Shown here piece by piece: positions 49,829 to 61,865 of a DNA stretch of 64,000 bases. The translations under genes were made by a program, and so were the position numbers. Each line of letters begins with the position of its first letter. The first letter of the stretch is position 1. Source of the DNA: Acanthochlamys bracteata (taxonomy: Eukaryota > Streptophyta > Magnoliopsida > Pandanales > Velloziaceae); the NCBI GenBank assembly GCA_019914995.1, contig CM034126.1, positions 1,803,001 through 1,867,000 on the forward strand, given 5' to 3'. Under the pieces are notes generated by a model. The model was given only the letters and a program-made list of their open reading frames with translations. It searched no databases and was not told the DNA's origin.

Positions 49829-50188
49829 GGACTTATAGCTAGAAAATGATGGTACCGCAGAGAAAGAGAATGAGATATGCAATTTGATAATTTCCGTGAG
49901 CCCTTTCGTCGAGGCATTAATTCTCTGCTTAAGTAATATCTCTGCCTTGTAGAATTTTAAATCTTTATTACATGAAAATGTTCTGCTGTGGTGAAGCTCT
50001 TAAGCAGTGACGGACTTATAGCTAGAAATGATGGTACCGCAGAGAAAGCTTCACCACAGCAGAACATTTTCATGTAATAAAGATTTAAAATTCTACAAGG
50101 CAGAGATATTACTTAAGCTAGAGAATTAATGCCTCGTACGACAGGGCTCACGGAAATTATCAAATTGCATATCTGATTCTCTTTCTCT
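49829..50188. repeat. Large foldback with 140-base arms and duplicated module
   Basis: The left arm (49859-49998) and right arm (50047-50188) are near-perfect inverted copies around a 48-base spacer. For example, the left arm ends GGTGAAGCT and the right arm begins AGCTTCACC. The spacer holds a direct copy (50012-50048) of the module just outside the left arm (49829-49866; GGACTTATAGCTAGAAA, then TGATGGTACCGCAGAGAAAG). The order is therefore A-B-A'-B inverted. A transcript would form a hairpin of about 140 bp. Mismatches are few, so the structure is young. Confidence 0.9.
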
Positions 50189-51022
50189 TGCCTAACAATA
50201 AGCTTCTTCTTTTCTTAATATATACACTTCTGGTATCAGTAGAGATCGAGAACTCAGCAGAAAATATTTAAGATTAGAATAGAAAAAAAAACAACATTGA
50301 ACATCTCCCGTTCTGGAAACGAAGGAATCGTCGGATATAACAGAATCAAAATGAAGATTGATTAATAGCAAAACATTCTAATGAAACAGGAACAAAAAAT
50401 CTAGAAAAAGAAAACAGAATTGAGAGAGACTGCTTGAGTAGAGAATGAATACCTTCTTTGTAGACAAATCGGTCGCATCTGTTTCGCTCACTGAAGAATT
50501 TGACACTGCTTCACTTGAACCAACTTTAAAGGAAAAAAACAGAAAAGAAAAACGGAAACAAAAATGACCGCCCCCTTTACTCTGTTGATTGACATGTTCC
50601 TTCCCCACAACTGCAACCGCCATCATCGCTCAGTCGACTTCGCCGCCGGAGAAAACCAAAATTTCTTTCCTGCGGATTAAAAATGGTAAGAGAGAGCTTC
50701 GAGCAATAGTGACTATTTATAGATCCGAGTCGGGAGAGATGAGAGGAATAGTGCGCACAGTGCGGGTATTCGTCGCACCGATTATAAATCTTAGAGATTC
50801 GCAGCTTTAGATCTACTATATGTTGCCACGCGTGCACTTGACTCATGTTTTGATACTTGCATGAGCACACCATATTCAGACCAACTGTAATACCAATGTC
50901 AGAGCTCATGGTGAAGTTTACGGCAGTTCATATCAAGTAATTAATTTGATTGTATACGAAGAGTTTACAGACATAATTAGTAAAAATAGTTTAATGCTTG
51001 TCTCAACAAGGTATAATGAGGG

Positions 51023-52323
51023 TCAAGCCCTTCGGAGACGGCCCACAATGATGACAATGAAGGCCATAACAGATAGCATGAACGAAGTCTTCACTGCGAA
51101 ATGAAATGGCTTCGAGTTTCCATTCTTCTGGTGCAATATGCTTTTAACGAGCTTTCCTACGTTGTCAACCAGTTCTGAGAACCTTGCCATAATGTTCTCC
51201 AAGATCCACTTCAAAAGCCCAGGAGCAACTTGTTGTCTGTCATCTGTGTTTTCTAAACTGATGCTTTGTCCTGAGCAAGGGATTCACATGAATTAGTGCC
51301 AATTTAGGTTTACTGGATTGAATTGATTAGTAGATGATTCCATGAAAGAGGCTGTCCTTTCATTGTAATTGAGGCGGCTTCGGTAAGTGAAACACGATTT
51401 AATTTACCTTCAGAGAAGGACTTCTTGATTTCTTGGACGACATCGTTCTTCATAACAGCATCCCAAACAGCTTTGTCAGATGATAAAGAAACCACCATTT
51501 TCTGCATCATCATGTCACCACACAGATTGGTAATTAATAGTTTCAACTGGAAAAACAAAAACAAAAAGATTAATCAAATTAATGTTCATATATAGAGGTT
51601 ATGAATTGCTTACCTGGATCGCTGGGTTAACTTGCAGCAACTGCAAGGCATCAAAAACATTACTCTCATGTTCAGAAGATTGCAAAGTTCTCGAACTTAA
51701 AAGAGATTGTGAAGGCTCGATCCAATCTACTCCAGATCCTGCAACATTTTCCAAGCTCTTGCTCTGTTCAGAGATATCAGTTGAGGTACTAATAATCATG
51801 TCACCGTCTACCCTGCTGCTCGATGAAAGGTGTTGATCATCTTCAGCAATCTGTGAATAACTCAGGGGCAGAACAATCCTGCGCCATCGTATTGAATAGG
51901 AATATTGTTGAACTACGTATATAGAAATCCAAAACAATATTAAGCGCTAGCGACTGAAGCTTACTGCTGAATGGTAGCAACGGCCTCTTCCGCTTCCTCC
52001 CTAGTCGGCACCGGCCCAAAGACCAGCCTCTCCTCCTTCTCCCACCCATAATTATCATCCCAAACAAAAGCCCAGTCATCAACAAACCAGCTGTGCACCA
52101 GCGGCTGTTGGCTCTCACCTGTCACCACGAAGGATGAAGACGCTGAAGCAGGCGGTGTAGGAGACGACACGGTTGAAGAATTAGCTGATGTCACTGAAAC
52201 TGACCTTGCAGGTTTAGTTGCCCATGCGCCCCGTGCTGCAGACACTGCGTCTGCTCCAGTTCCAACTGCCCGTCCTACTGCCCGCAAAACTCTTCCACCG
52301 CTCATCCCTGCCGGCCTCCTCAT
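51023..52323 (-). CDS. Tail-anchored protein of unknown function, copy B
   Basis: Four exons (52323-51965, 51878-51614, 51501-51408, 51270-51023) join in phase to give 321 residues. The layout matches copy A: MRRPAGMSGGRVLRAVGRAV at the start, EKEERLVFGPVPTREEAEEA, a third exon of exactly the same length (94 bases; MVVSLSSDKAVWDAVMKN), and a C-terminal segment FMLSVMAFIVIIVGRLRRA. The end is more basic than in copy A (RRA against QGS), and the linker between domains diverges strongly, so targeting may differ; that is an inference. I start at the ATG before RRPAG, matching copy A; upstream the frame has only a non-ATG codon. The protein is intact and the family unknown. Confidence 0.85.
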
Positions 52324-52940
52324 GTTTAATTTCTTCAAACACAGATAAGAAGATAAGAGGTATACAGGTTATATACATCACATTTCTCCGCTAATCAGTA
52401 GCGATTATCGTAAGAAATTAAAAGTATGAAATGGAATTATTGGTTCATTGAAGTAGTGAGTGGATATGATGAATTCTTGTGGGAGAAGAAGAAGAAAAAA
52501 GAAGATTTAGATGGACGCATACGGCGGGATTAGTGATTTACACAGGTCAATCTGTTGTCTTGTGACACGCAACGATTGCCGTAGTGGACAACGGATGCGA
52601 ACATGATTTTTTTCTGCGAAGCGATCGATTTGTGATAGGCGCTGGCTGTGATAGTCACGGTCAAAAAGTTTTGTGGTGCTTGTTGCATGTAGCCGCCGGC
52701 CATCCATGGCACTGACGGCACCAGTTTATTTCATGTATTCTCATGCACATCAATACAATAAAATAAACTACTGGTTTGTATGTTACTGTTTCCATACCGT
52801 ATAAGCTCATTTTCTTTACTTTATCGTGCAGTTCCTTTATTTAATGGGGAAGTTAATCCTTCAGTATATGTGTAAGAAGTAGGATGCACGTACAAGTAAA
52901 TCATGAAAAGGTTGCTTTCAGAAAGGTTACTTAAGAAGCT

Positions 52941-53148
52941 TTTGGGAGTGTTTAATTTTCTAAAATAAAAAATACTTTTACTTTATTTCAATAAATAATT
53001 TTTATTATTTTAAATTCAAATAATAATAATAATAAATTTTTATTAATTAAATTTTTAAAAAATTAAATAATTTTTAAAAAAATTATTAATAAGCGTGAGT
53101 TGAAAAAATTAAAAAATATTTTTTGATAACTCAATCTCAAACGGGCTC
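52941..53148. repeat. MITE-like AT-rich insertion
   Basis: It is bounded by GGGAGTGTTTAATTTTC and CAATCTCAAACGGGCTC, which are partly complementary (GTTTAA against TCAAAC), with an almost pure A/T centre. The terminus style resembles small hAT-type MITEs of plants. No duplication was confirmed. Confidence 0.35.
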
Positions 53149-53508
53149 TTTGAGAAAGTTGTTATATAGGGATAACTTGGAAGTTAGAAATCACGGATGG
53201 CGTTTTGTTCTGCTTATAAATGGGAACGAAAGTTATTTCACCATGACTTTTAAAAATGTTTAACATTAAAAGTTTTTATAAAAATTAAATTATTTTGAAA
53301 AATAAAATTAACTTTTTTACGTAAATAAATAATAAACTTATACATATAATTAAATAAAAACTTAAAATAAAAGTTTAATAAATAGTCACTGTCAAACATA
53401 CCATAACTTTGAAGCTCCTTTTGACGCTGCTAAGTTACCATGAGCCAGAGCCCAAACTCTGAACCCATCACAGAAAGCTGTGACTCGAAATCACGAAAGC
53501 CCATTAAG

Positions 53509-53862
53509 TCCCTGTTTGGATTAGGGTGTGTTTTAGCTATGAAAAATTAAATTTTTTGAAAGTAAATTCAGTGAAATTTTTAAATAATAACTGAAATATA
53601 TAAAGTAAATTTTAAAATAATTCAGTAAAAATAGAATTTAATGAAATTAAAAATAAATTTTATAATTAAAACACAAAAATGATACAAATTAAAAATTTAG
53701 ATGAAGAAATTGAAGTTCAATAGTATTAAAAACCATATCCGAAATAGTTTGTGAGTATTTTTGAAATAAATTTTTTTTATAACTTTTAAATTTTTTAATA
53801 AATTTTTTATGTAAATAAAAAATTAAAAAGTTATTTTTAAGTAAGCAATGCCAAACACCCCT
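53509..53862. repeat. MITE-like AT-rich insertion with inverted ends
   Basis: The left end CCCTGTTTGGATTAGGGTG and right end GCCAAACACCCCT form an imperfect inverted pair (GTTTGG against CCAAAC, flanked by C/G-rich tips) around about 330 bases of A/T. This is typical of non-autonomous DNA transposons; hAT relationship is an inference. Confidence 0.5.
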
Positions 53863-56274
53863 ACGACTCTACATATGGGAAAACCCTTCAACTTTGCTTG
53901 ATGATTAAAAGCACCCTTCTCACTAATTTAATCATAACCAGTAATTCTCTAATTTTATATTAATATTATAATTAAGCAATTAATTATTCTTATATCCTCC
54001 TTTCTATTCTCTTTCTACTATTTATCTACACCACCAACGGCACTCAGACAAATACCACATTCTTTTTTTTAAAATATCTAGTTAGATTTTTTTCTTAATT
54101 TAGATCTAGTTAAATTTTTTTCTAGTTTAGATATTAGATATTCTTTCTAACTTAAATTTTTTTTAACTTATATATAATATATTTATTTCATGAATAAAAT
54201 TTGTGATTTTAACTTTCTGTTATCCAGAGCTCGATCCAATTTTTATTTTTGCCGACAAATCGAGAACTTCTCCTGAACTTTAAACTTTCAAGTAAATAGT
54301 AAAACTTAAACAGAATTAAATCACAGATTTATGCAACGACGAGGGCCTCGATGCATTAACACGAAATATTGACGGTGGGAGCTTCCGAGGATCAATTCAG
54401 AAAGTGATGACGATGATAGCAGTGAATTAATCATACAGCATATCAAACTTGTCCAGCTCGTATCGGAGCTACGAGTTTTCGAAAATTTTTCTGTTAATTA
54501 ATCTTTCGGGTTAGATTCGAACTTTCCGGTCCGAGCTCACAACTGAATTCTGCAAGAGTACTTCTTTCAGGTGTTTATCATATGCTTGATTCCGAATCTT
54601 GGGACCGTTGGACATATTGCACATCTTCTATAATTAGAATGTTTTTGAGAGGAACTGCAGAATAACTCTTTTCTTGACTTGATTCTCTTTCTCTCTTTCA
54701 CAAGCAGTTGGCAACACATATTCTTCCGGAAAGTGCTGATAAATCGGCATGAACAGATCATGGAGGAACTAAGCCTTCTTTTTGTTCGGAGTGCAACTAC
54801 AATTTCGTAGGCAATATTAATTTGTTCCACCACCCTTCTTTCCCTTTTTATAGAAAAGTTGAACCGAAGCAGAGCCATATTCTACTATCATTAAGGGTGT
54901 ATCTACCATTTCTTTGCATCGAAACTGCTCTCAGGCACAGGCATCTATATCGCGTGCAATGTTTTTCTTTTCGTATTTGATCTGTCGGTATCCAAATGAT
55001 AGGTTCCGTATCTTAGCTTTTTGATTGCTATATATTCCCGTCCCAAGTATTTCATCTCTCCCGCACAGAGATGAATACTAAGGGCTCATCAGGAACATCG
55101 CTTTTGACATCTAAAAAAAGAACGGCGTTGTTTTATCATTCTTTTCAGATCAAGCAAAGCAAGAGTATCAATTATCCGCTCACTTTATACACTAGAAATA
55201 TATTCTGGAGGTCCCCCTCCATTCCAATACAACAAAAAGCTTGCAAGGAAAAGAGATTAAAAAAGAAAAAGGGAATTTTGTATGGGAAGTAGAAGTTTAG
55301 TTGTAGGAATTGCTTGGGTTATATATATATTTAGCTAAAGGAGTAATGCTATGGGTGGTCTGCTTAGTAATAACACAAACTTTCTGCCACCAGAGTTAGC
55401 AAATCATAAAACATGACTTGAGACTTCCCTCTTTCTGTAATAATACTGTAAACAAGATTCAAATCTTGCAAAAAATAAGCTCCAAAATTAATTGTAGCAG
55501 TAACAGGAATCAAATACTTCATGGGTTGCTCACAGAAGATCTGCTCAATATTACAAGAAGAAAGTAACAAGTATAAATTCAATATACTGAAAATGCTAGC
55601 AAGAGGAGTGTCCCATCCAATTCCTACAGGGTTATTAAGAGAAAATGCAACAGTATGGTGCAACGTTGTCTAGGTAACTATTATGTAAGTTCTGTCTTAA
55701 CTAAATTAGCAATTAATAGTGCACGGGTGTTCCATACCTGGGCCACAGATGACCACAAAAACCATCAAGATATGATAAATAGTCGTTAACCTGTAGACTA
55801 AGAACATGCATAACACTTATAACTGGAACCGAAACTTGTAGGACGGTATTATTAACGTATACAGGCTTCTTTATTAAAGTTGGCAGGAAAATGCTGCCAT
55901 TCACCATTTAATAAAAACATATATTTATGAATATCACAAATGTGCTGAAATGCTCACCATCTGAGTCTGAGACAACAAGTTCATGGAGGCTTGGAGGACT
56001 GGAGTTATTCCTAAACAGGTATTTGTGAAGATGGAAGCAAAAATAGAGATAAGAAAGTCTTAAGATTTCTAAATTCTCAGAAGAAAAGAACGCTGAAGTC
56101 AGTAATTCTAACTCTGGTGCTCGGGCGATGACTATTTTATCACTGCTATATTACCGAGTCTATCTGATGCATGGAAGGTTTGAGTTCCTACTTAACTGGT
56201 GAATTTTATACCCCAAACTAACTTTTAGTTAGAAAGCATATCCAGGCGTGCAGCAAAGCTACTGTTTAATTTGA

Positions 56275-58094
56275 TTAAGGATGGAACCATCCAAGATCTA
56301 GTCGATCTTCATCATAAAAGTGAGAAGTTGGTGGCTGGCTTGTGTCGGGTGTCTTCGCGAACCGCCCTTTGATCCTAGGTCTCATCTCCGCATATGCCTT
56401 CCTCGAAGCATACCGGATTTGTTTTTCGTACCTCCTCTTGTTCCTCTTCTCTTTGTACCTCATAACCTTGGCTTCTCTATCAGTTGCAGGATCACTTTGC
56501 CCAGGATTTGAACCCATTGCGTCGCTAGCTTCTTTCAAATCATTTCCACTTGAAGCATCTTTTAATGTGCTTCCGGTGAACGACAGCTGCGAAAGAATCA
56601 GGCATAAGCATAAGATGGAATTAGAAACAATACTCTTACACGGTACATATATATGTTTTACAAAAAATTAAGAGCGTTTGAAAATACGAAAGATATTTTT
56701 ATTTTTAAAAAATAAGATTTAATTTTTTAATCTAAAAAAATAAAAATAAAAAAATCTTACTACTTATATTTTTAAATAAAATTTCTAAATATTTATAAAA
56801 ATATATTAAAAATATAAATAAAAATTAAAATAGAGTTTTTAAAAAATGCTGTTTTAAACGCCCCCTAATTACATGAAATGACAGTTCCTGAGTTTAATTG
56901 ATGATACATGTCCATACGTTTGAAAGACTTTTTAACAAGAGAAGTCCATACATCACGACGAGTTGACAACATCACTCTCGGACAATAGTAACATATTTTG
57001 GTAGTGAGATAAATTCCCTCCTTTTTCCCTTTTACAAGTGGTAGTTTTATTGGTTGAAATAAGAGAAAATCATTGTCTTTGCATAACTTCAAAAGAGAGT
57101 TCAATTGCATTAAATACTTCGACCAAGATCTACCACACAAACAACCAGATAATAATATGAATACTAAAAGACTTAAAAATTGATGGCTTCCAGTTAAAGT
57201 TGAAGGTGGCACAGAATCAACCACAAAAATTTGTTCACTCTGATCAATAATTTCAGTGAATTTTTCTTGTATATGACAAAACGGGAAAAAAGTCATTCAT
57301 AAAAACTTTAATATGTGACTTGTCGGCAGAACAAAGAAGATAAACATGAGCAGATTCACATTTCCATCATACATAATCAAATAGCTGTTCCTACCCATCG
57401 ATTAATGTCTTAAAAAACCTGATGTCTTTTGATGATACATATGTTTTTGTTAGTTTTCCTTTTTCCTGACAAATTAAGTAAAACCTCTCTCAAACTATCA
57501 CTGGAGATATTGAATCTTAAGGATGACTGAACAAGGGAAACAAAAAAGACAGTGAAGAGCTTGGGCTAATTAACCTATCTACGGCTGCATGAGTTGATCA
57601 TAAATAAATCACAAACCTCCTACTATATGATCAAGTGAGATAATCGAACCACTCACGATAGTGGCGCTAGAAGCCGCCTGGCCGCCAAGTCCAGAGAGCT
57701 CCATCACTGGTGACCGTGGGACAACATCAGGCGGAGAGCTCGTTGAGCTCAAGCAAACATCAAAAGTCAGCCGCCCAGCAGCAGGGATGCATGGCTGTTG
57801 CTGTTGCTGCCTCAAGCTCTCCAAGTAATTAGATGTCGGTGGCGGCACTCCCATTGACTGCTGATGTTGATGCTGCTGGTGTTCTTCAGGTGCTGTGTTG
57901 GGATCATTGAAGAGCCATGCGACGGAGTCATCATGGCCGAAGAACTGGAACTCTTGCAGGCCGTCATCATGCCCGTGATCAGGTTCTTGGAACAGCTGCG
58001 GAACACCAAGGTTAAGATCGGTGTGGTGCGAGCAGGCCTTGCCGGCCAGCCTGCACGCGTCACAGGGATCAAAGAAGGACATGGCAGCAATCAT
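56275..58094 (-). CDS. CCT-domain transcriptional regulator, Ghd7-like
   Basis: Two exons (58094-57657 and 56586-56275) join in phase to give 249 residues; rice Ghd7 has 257 and also two exons. The N-terminus has a zinc-finger-like C11-x2-C14..C21-S-H cluster ([14 protein letters not shown]). [17 protein letters not shown] at 46-62 and RLTFDVCLS at 108-116 match Ghd7 in order. The exon junction falls at ASSATI|LSFTGST, just where Ghd7 has SATIMSYCGST. The CCT domain (184-226; [20 protein letters not shown], then [19 protein letters not shown]) is intact, and the protein ends in LDLGWFHP. Histidine/glutamine-rich tracts lie at 71-100. CCT proteins act with NF-Y factors and repress flowering; a flowering role here is inferred from Ghd7. 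An alternative start four codons later is possible. Confidence 0.92.
56674..56861. repeat. MITE-like AT-rich insertion in the CCT intron
   Basis: GCGTTTGAAAA at the left edge pairs with TTTTAAACGC at the right edge, around an A/T centre with internal inverted runs. It sits at the 3' side of the single intron of the CCT gene, about 90 bases from the acceptor. It probably inserted as a small DNA transposon. Confidence 0.5.
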
Positions 58095-61000
58095 AACACC
58101 GATGATTATAGATAACCCAGTGGCTGTATAGCTGAAAATAGGTAGTATAATGAGTATTGCTTAAGGCGAGGTACTTGCCCAATGAGTTCTACTAGCTAGC
58201 TAGGGTTGTGGTAGAGAGAAGATTGATCATCAGGAGAATGCGGAAGAAGTTAAATACTTAAATGGTGTGTGGTGTGAACCAAGTGACGTTCTGTAACGAA
58301 GGAAGGAGCCAATCAGTGAAGAGGAAGAGATAGGGGCGATCAAAGATTTCTTACGTGGAAGAGTCCTGACCACCTTTCTCTTCTTTCCTCCATATATGAA
58401 TATATCTTTTATTAACTACAAATGGTTTTGTTTTGAGGAGAAAAGGAATTTCTACTTTGTGGACATAGAGGACTGGTTCCTCAGCAGCAAAGTGACTTGT
58501 GGCATCCCTAGCAGCTGCCCAAGTTTCTCCTAGGCTCCTAGCTAGCTACGTATTCAAATTGGATGAACTTATATAGTATAAATTAATTCATCATCCTAAA
58601 TTTTCTACTTTTCCAATGGTCACGCAACGCCAATATGTTTCCTTTTCCTACTGTTCGACCAAATAAACATGGACAACCTAGTTCAATGAGACGGTATGAC
58701 TAGCTAGATGGAAGTGAAATTTTATCTCAAATTCTTAACACTTTGCTGTAAGAAGTTAGGATATAGTTCACACAGATGAGTACTGAAAGAATTAACTAAA
58801 TGATGTGTAGATTTACTGTTGAAAGATTAAGTTGCACAAAATCAGTTCTGATAAATTTACAAGTGGCTGGATGGATGGATGGAAAGTAGATTTAGTATCC
58901 TATTGGAATGAGAGTACTATGGCATATTTTAGTTACCATCAAATTCTATTTTTTTATATTTTGAATTAAACACTACAAGTATTTTAATCAGTATTTTAAA
59001 ATTTATTTTTACTTTCATACCGAATTATATTTTCATCAAAAATTTAATATAAATTTTATATAATTTAGTTATCATTTCAAACTTTATTTTTATCGAATTT
59101 TAGTTCTTATAAACTCTACTTTCACATCACCTAAAGCAAAACTCCGTTGCTATTTTTCTACTTGTCTGATTGTCTTTTACAACGGTAATGAATCCTGACA
59201 ACTGCTGGAGTACTATTTATAAGGGAGTTAGACAAAAGACTGAATATATCCCGGAAGATTTAGAAGGTATTTGGTTGAACGTTTCTCTAATATATTTTTT
59301 TTAATTTTTAATTTTATATTTTTTAATATATATTTTATAAGTATATAAAAATTTATTTAAAAATTTAAAAAAATTTTACGTAATAAAATTTTTTTATTAC
59401 ATATTATTATTATTTTTTTAAAAATAAAAAAATAAAATTTATTTAAAAAAAATTTTATTTTATAATAAATTCCGAAAACACGAGCAGGAGTTGGTGTTCC
59501 AACTTCCAAGAAGAACATGATCAATGAAGCACCATCATTTCGGTGAATTCTAGTACGAAAATGGTGCACTTAAAAATTTAGTTTATTTCTTAAATTCTTA
59601 GCAGACAGAAAGAATACTGAACTTGGAAACCTGTGCTCTTGGAGGCCTTCAGCTGCAATATCAAATGCAGCATGTTTCTTCTGATGGAGATCAAGAACCG
59701 GCTTCAAAAAAAGTTCTTTTTTTTCCCCCTAAAACACTTCTCAGCAACCCAAACGTGCAGAATGTGGGCACTAAACCATTGAAACAGTTATATCTAGCAA
59801 AAGAAAACGCTTTCAACATCCTTGCACTTTACATAACATTTTTGGGGAATTATTTTAAGACAACTACGAGATCTCAACCCCTGATTCCACTTTTTTTCTC
59901 CTTCAAAATTAGTGCTTTTCAGCTAGTAGTTTGTTCTTGAAAATTAGTCTGGATTTGATTTATCAGGCACCTTCACCAATTGACTTGAATATCAATTCAA
60001 CATATCTCTGTTTCTTCAAAAATGTCTTCCTGCAAAATAGAAATTAAAAGAACCATGCAATCTATGTAAGAAATATGGAGCTTGTGAAGCTATCCTTGCA
60101 CAGTTCAGAACTTGCTTTTCTAAAAGTACCTAAGATCATATTCGTTTTGTTGCAAGAGTTAATATGCTGAATGTTTTCCCTAACCTAGTATTTTGTGACT
60201 AAATACAATTGGATGAAGCTAGTTTAGCATTTGGATATGTTTTTAGAGACTAACACCAACAAAAATTTCCAAACCGAAGTACTTTCCAACTGCCATTCTT
60301 AGAGAAACTGCTATTAATGCTTCTAGTTTCTACAAATTCATGTTTTTGGTGAGATGTCTTCCAATAATCACAGCACCTAAGTATTGAAATTAAACTATAA
60401 AATTTGGACCAGGTGATAGGTAAATCAAAACCTAGAAAACTTTAAACATAATTTTAAGGGGTCGATAAGTTCAAACAGCAACAAGGTGTAACTGTCTAGA
60501 TGCAACGAAGCTAATCTTTTAACGATTTAAAAGATCCCAAACCATGAATATCCTCTGAATCATTTATCAATATTAAACAAAAGCAAACTTATACCAACCA
60601 TTAGAGTCATAGTAATACGATGAACTAGGAATGCATGTTATTGAAAACTAAAGCCACCAGCTAAGACATTTAAACTTTAATTGTGCAAAAAGAAGTTTCA
60701 TCAGAGAGCACTTCAATCCTTGTCAAATGGCAGCTACGATGGTATTCCCGTCCTCTAGAAGACAATACATTTCATACAAGAATCATCCTTAATATCAACA
60801 TCAATGAGCCAATTTTGAATAGAAAAGTCTGTCAAAACTATAGTTCAAATCCACAACCAAAAAAGCTCAGGTTACCAAGAAATGGAAATTGTCCATCAAT
60901 TGAATGTCTAATTTCATGCAGCGTTCAACCATTGAAGATAAGATCTCAATATGGGGAAGTTAGTAAGTACCCAAACTATGTTAAGAAGGTTATGAGATTG

Positions 61001-61865
61001 AGCCTCTCTATACTCTTACAATCTTATTGTATAGTTTCCTGATATAATCCTCTAAGGATGATGTAAGAAGGCTATATGGAGCATCAAATTGGAGAAGGAT
61101 CTTTTCAGTTGCTTCGCCAAGTGAGCTTTTTTAATTAGCTTTTATCACATAACCATATTGCAGAGAAACTTTATAAGGCTACTAAATATTTCAAAAATCT
61201 AACACACTGCAAGATCATTCCCCTTGCAGTTTGACCAACATCAAGACAATAGTTTCACACCTGAAGTCAAACGATGATGTTTCTCATTAATTGTGAAGGC
61301 TTTCGAGAACTTTCTCCGAATTGAAATGCAACAGTATTTATGGTATCAATATTATTTACTTAATTGAGAACTAGTTACAAAAAGGATCCTATAAAGCAAG
61401 GCATATCGGACCAATCAAAATTTATTAACTGATCTTAGGTCCATCTTTAGTCAGGGGTTTTAAAAAGGGGCCGGCTACAGCAATGCGCTAACAGGACTGT
61501 TTAATAACCAAGACTTTGAAAAGACTCAGACCTGCCAGACAAAAGGGATCAACATGAACAATGTTTTTACACACTAGTCCCACATATATTATCAGAAGTA
61601 CAAATATGGTTAATGTCTAGCTTTGCTTGTTTCAGTATATGACAATCACCTGGCATCAGATTCCTGCCAAGCTGTCCTGAAAACTTCTCAATTAATAGAT
61701 CTAATTGGAACACTATGAACTCCAGACAACAAGAACTGTGCTGCTCTAGGAAATATTTGACAGAAGACTTCAAAAGAAAATGACAATTAGAGCATATTGA
61801 CAAAGAGTCATTAATATTGGCTCAGGTACATACCTTACAGTCATATGATTTTCCGAGAATATAAA
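58095..61865. other. CCT promoter region and MSH4 3' flank
   Basis: The first kilobase is the CCT gene upstream region. An AT-rich dispersed repeat lies at 59.28-59.48 kb. The rest, up to the MSH4 stop, has no frame I can support; an open stretch at 59.6-59.9 kb lacks an ATG and any family match. Confidence 0.5.
59275..59480. repeat. AT-rich dispersed repeat, copy 3
   Basis: It contains, in order and orientation, the same sub-blocks as the repeats at 0.3 and 47.9 kb: ATTTTTTAATATATATTTTA, ATTTATTTAAAAATTTAAAA, AAATTTTACGTAAT and a final TTTTATTTTATAA. It is probably a MITE-like family. Confidence 0.55.

Larger units (their letters stand above)
47459..51022. other. Spacer between the tandem paralogues
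   Basis: It contains the copy A promoter, an AT-rich repeat (47.87-48.09 kb), an open frame after a splice-acceptor-like site (48.5-48.8 kb), a 140-base foldback (49.83-50.19 kb) and, near 50.38-50.64 kb, a minus-strand frame beginning MMAVAVVGKEHVNQQSKGG with a possible donor at its end. The last could be the first exon of an unfinished or lost gene; I cannot support a product. Confidence 0.45.
52324..56274. other. Intergenic DNA with AT-rich insertions
   Basis: It holds the copy B promoter, AT-rich element-like blocks at 52.94-53.15 and 53.51-53.86 kb, more AT-rich DNA near 54.1 kb, and the 3' flank of the CCT gene. Open frames near 54.6-54.9 and 55.4-55.9 kb have no recognisable content. 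Confidence 0.5.

Noticed and set aside
50378-50909. Minus-strand frames beginning MMAVAVVGKEH
   Set aside because: Possibly a first exon, but no continuation exon was found leftward and the foldback follows. Kept only as a note in the spacer entry.
54567-54878. Minus-strand frame of 103 codons
   Set aside because: It has a basic low-complexity composition, no recognisable domain and no partner exon.
55364-55907. Minus-strand frames downstream of the CCT gene
   Set aside because: They lie in the expected 3' flank, have no family resemblance and no conserved motif.
56865-57296. 143-codon minus-strand frame in the CCT-gene intron
   Set aside because: It lies wholly in the intron, matches no family I know, and lacks supporting splice or promoter signals.
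57609-57656. Read-through C-terminus of the first CCT exon
   Set aside because: The last codons before the apparent stop are intronic. The GTGAGT donor after SATI joins in phase to LSFTGST, as in Ghd7.
59623-59940. Plus-strand frame of 105 codons
   Set aside because: It starts at a non-ATG codon, resembles nothing known and lies in the MSH4 3' flank.
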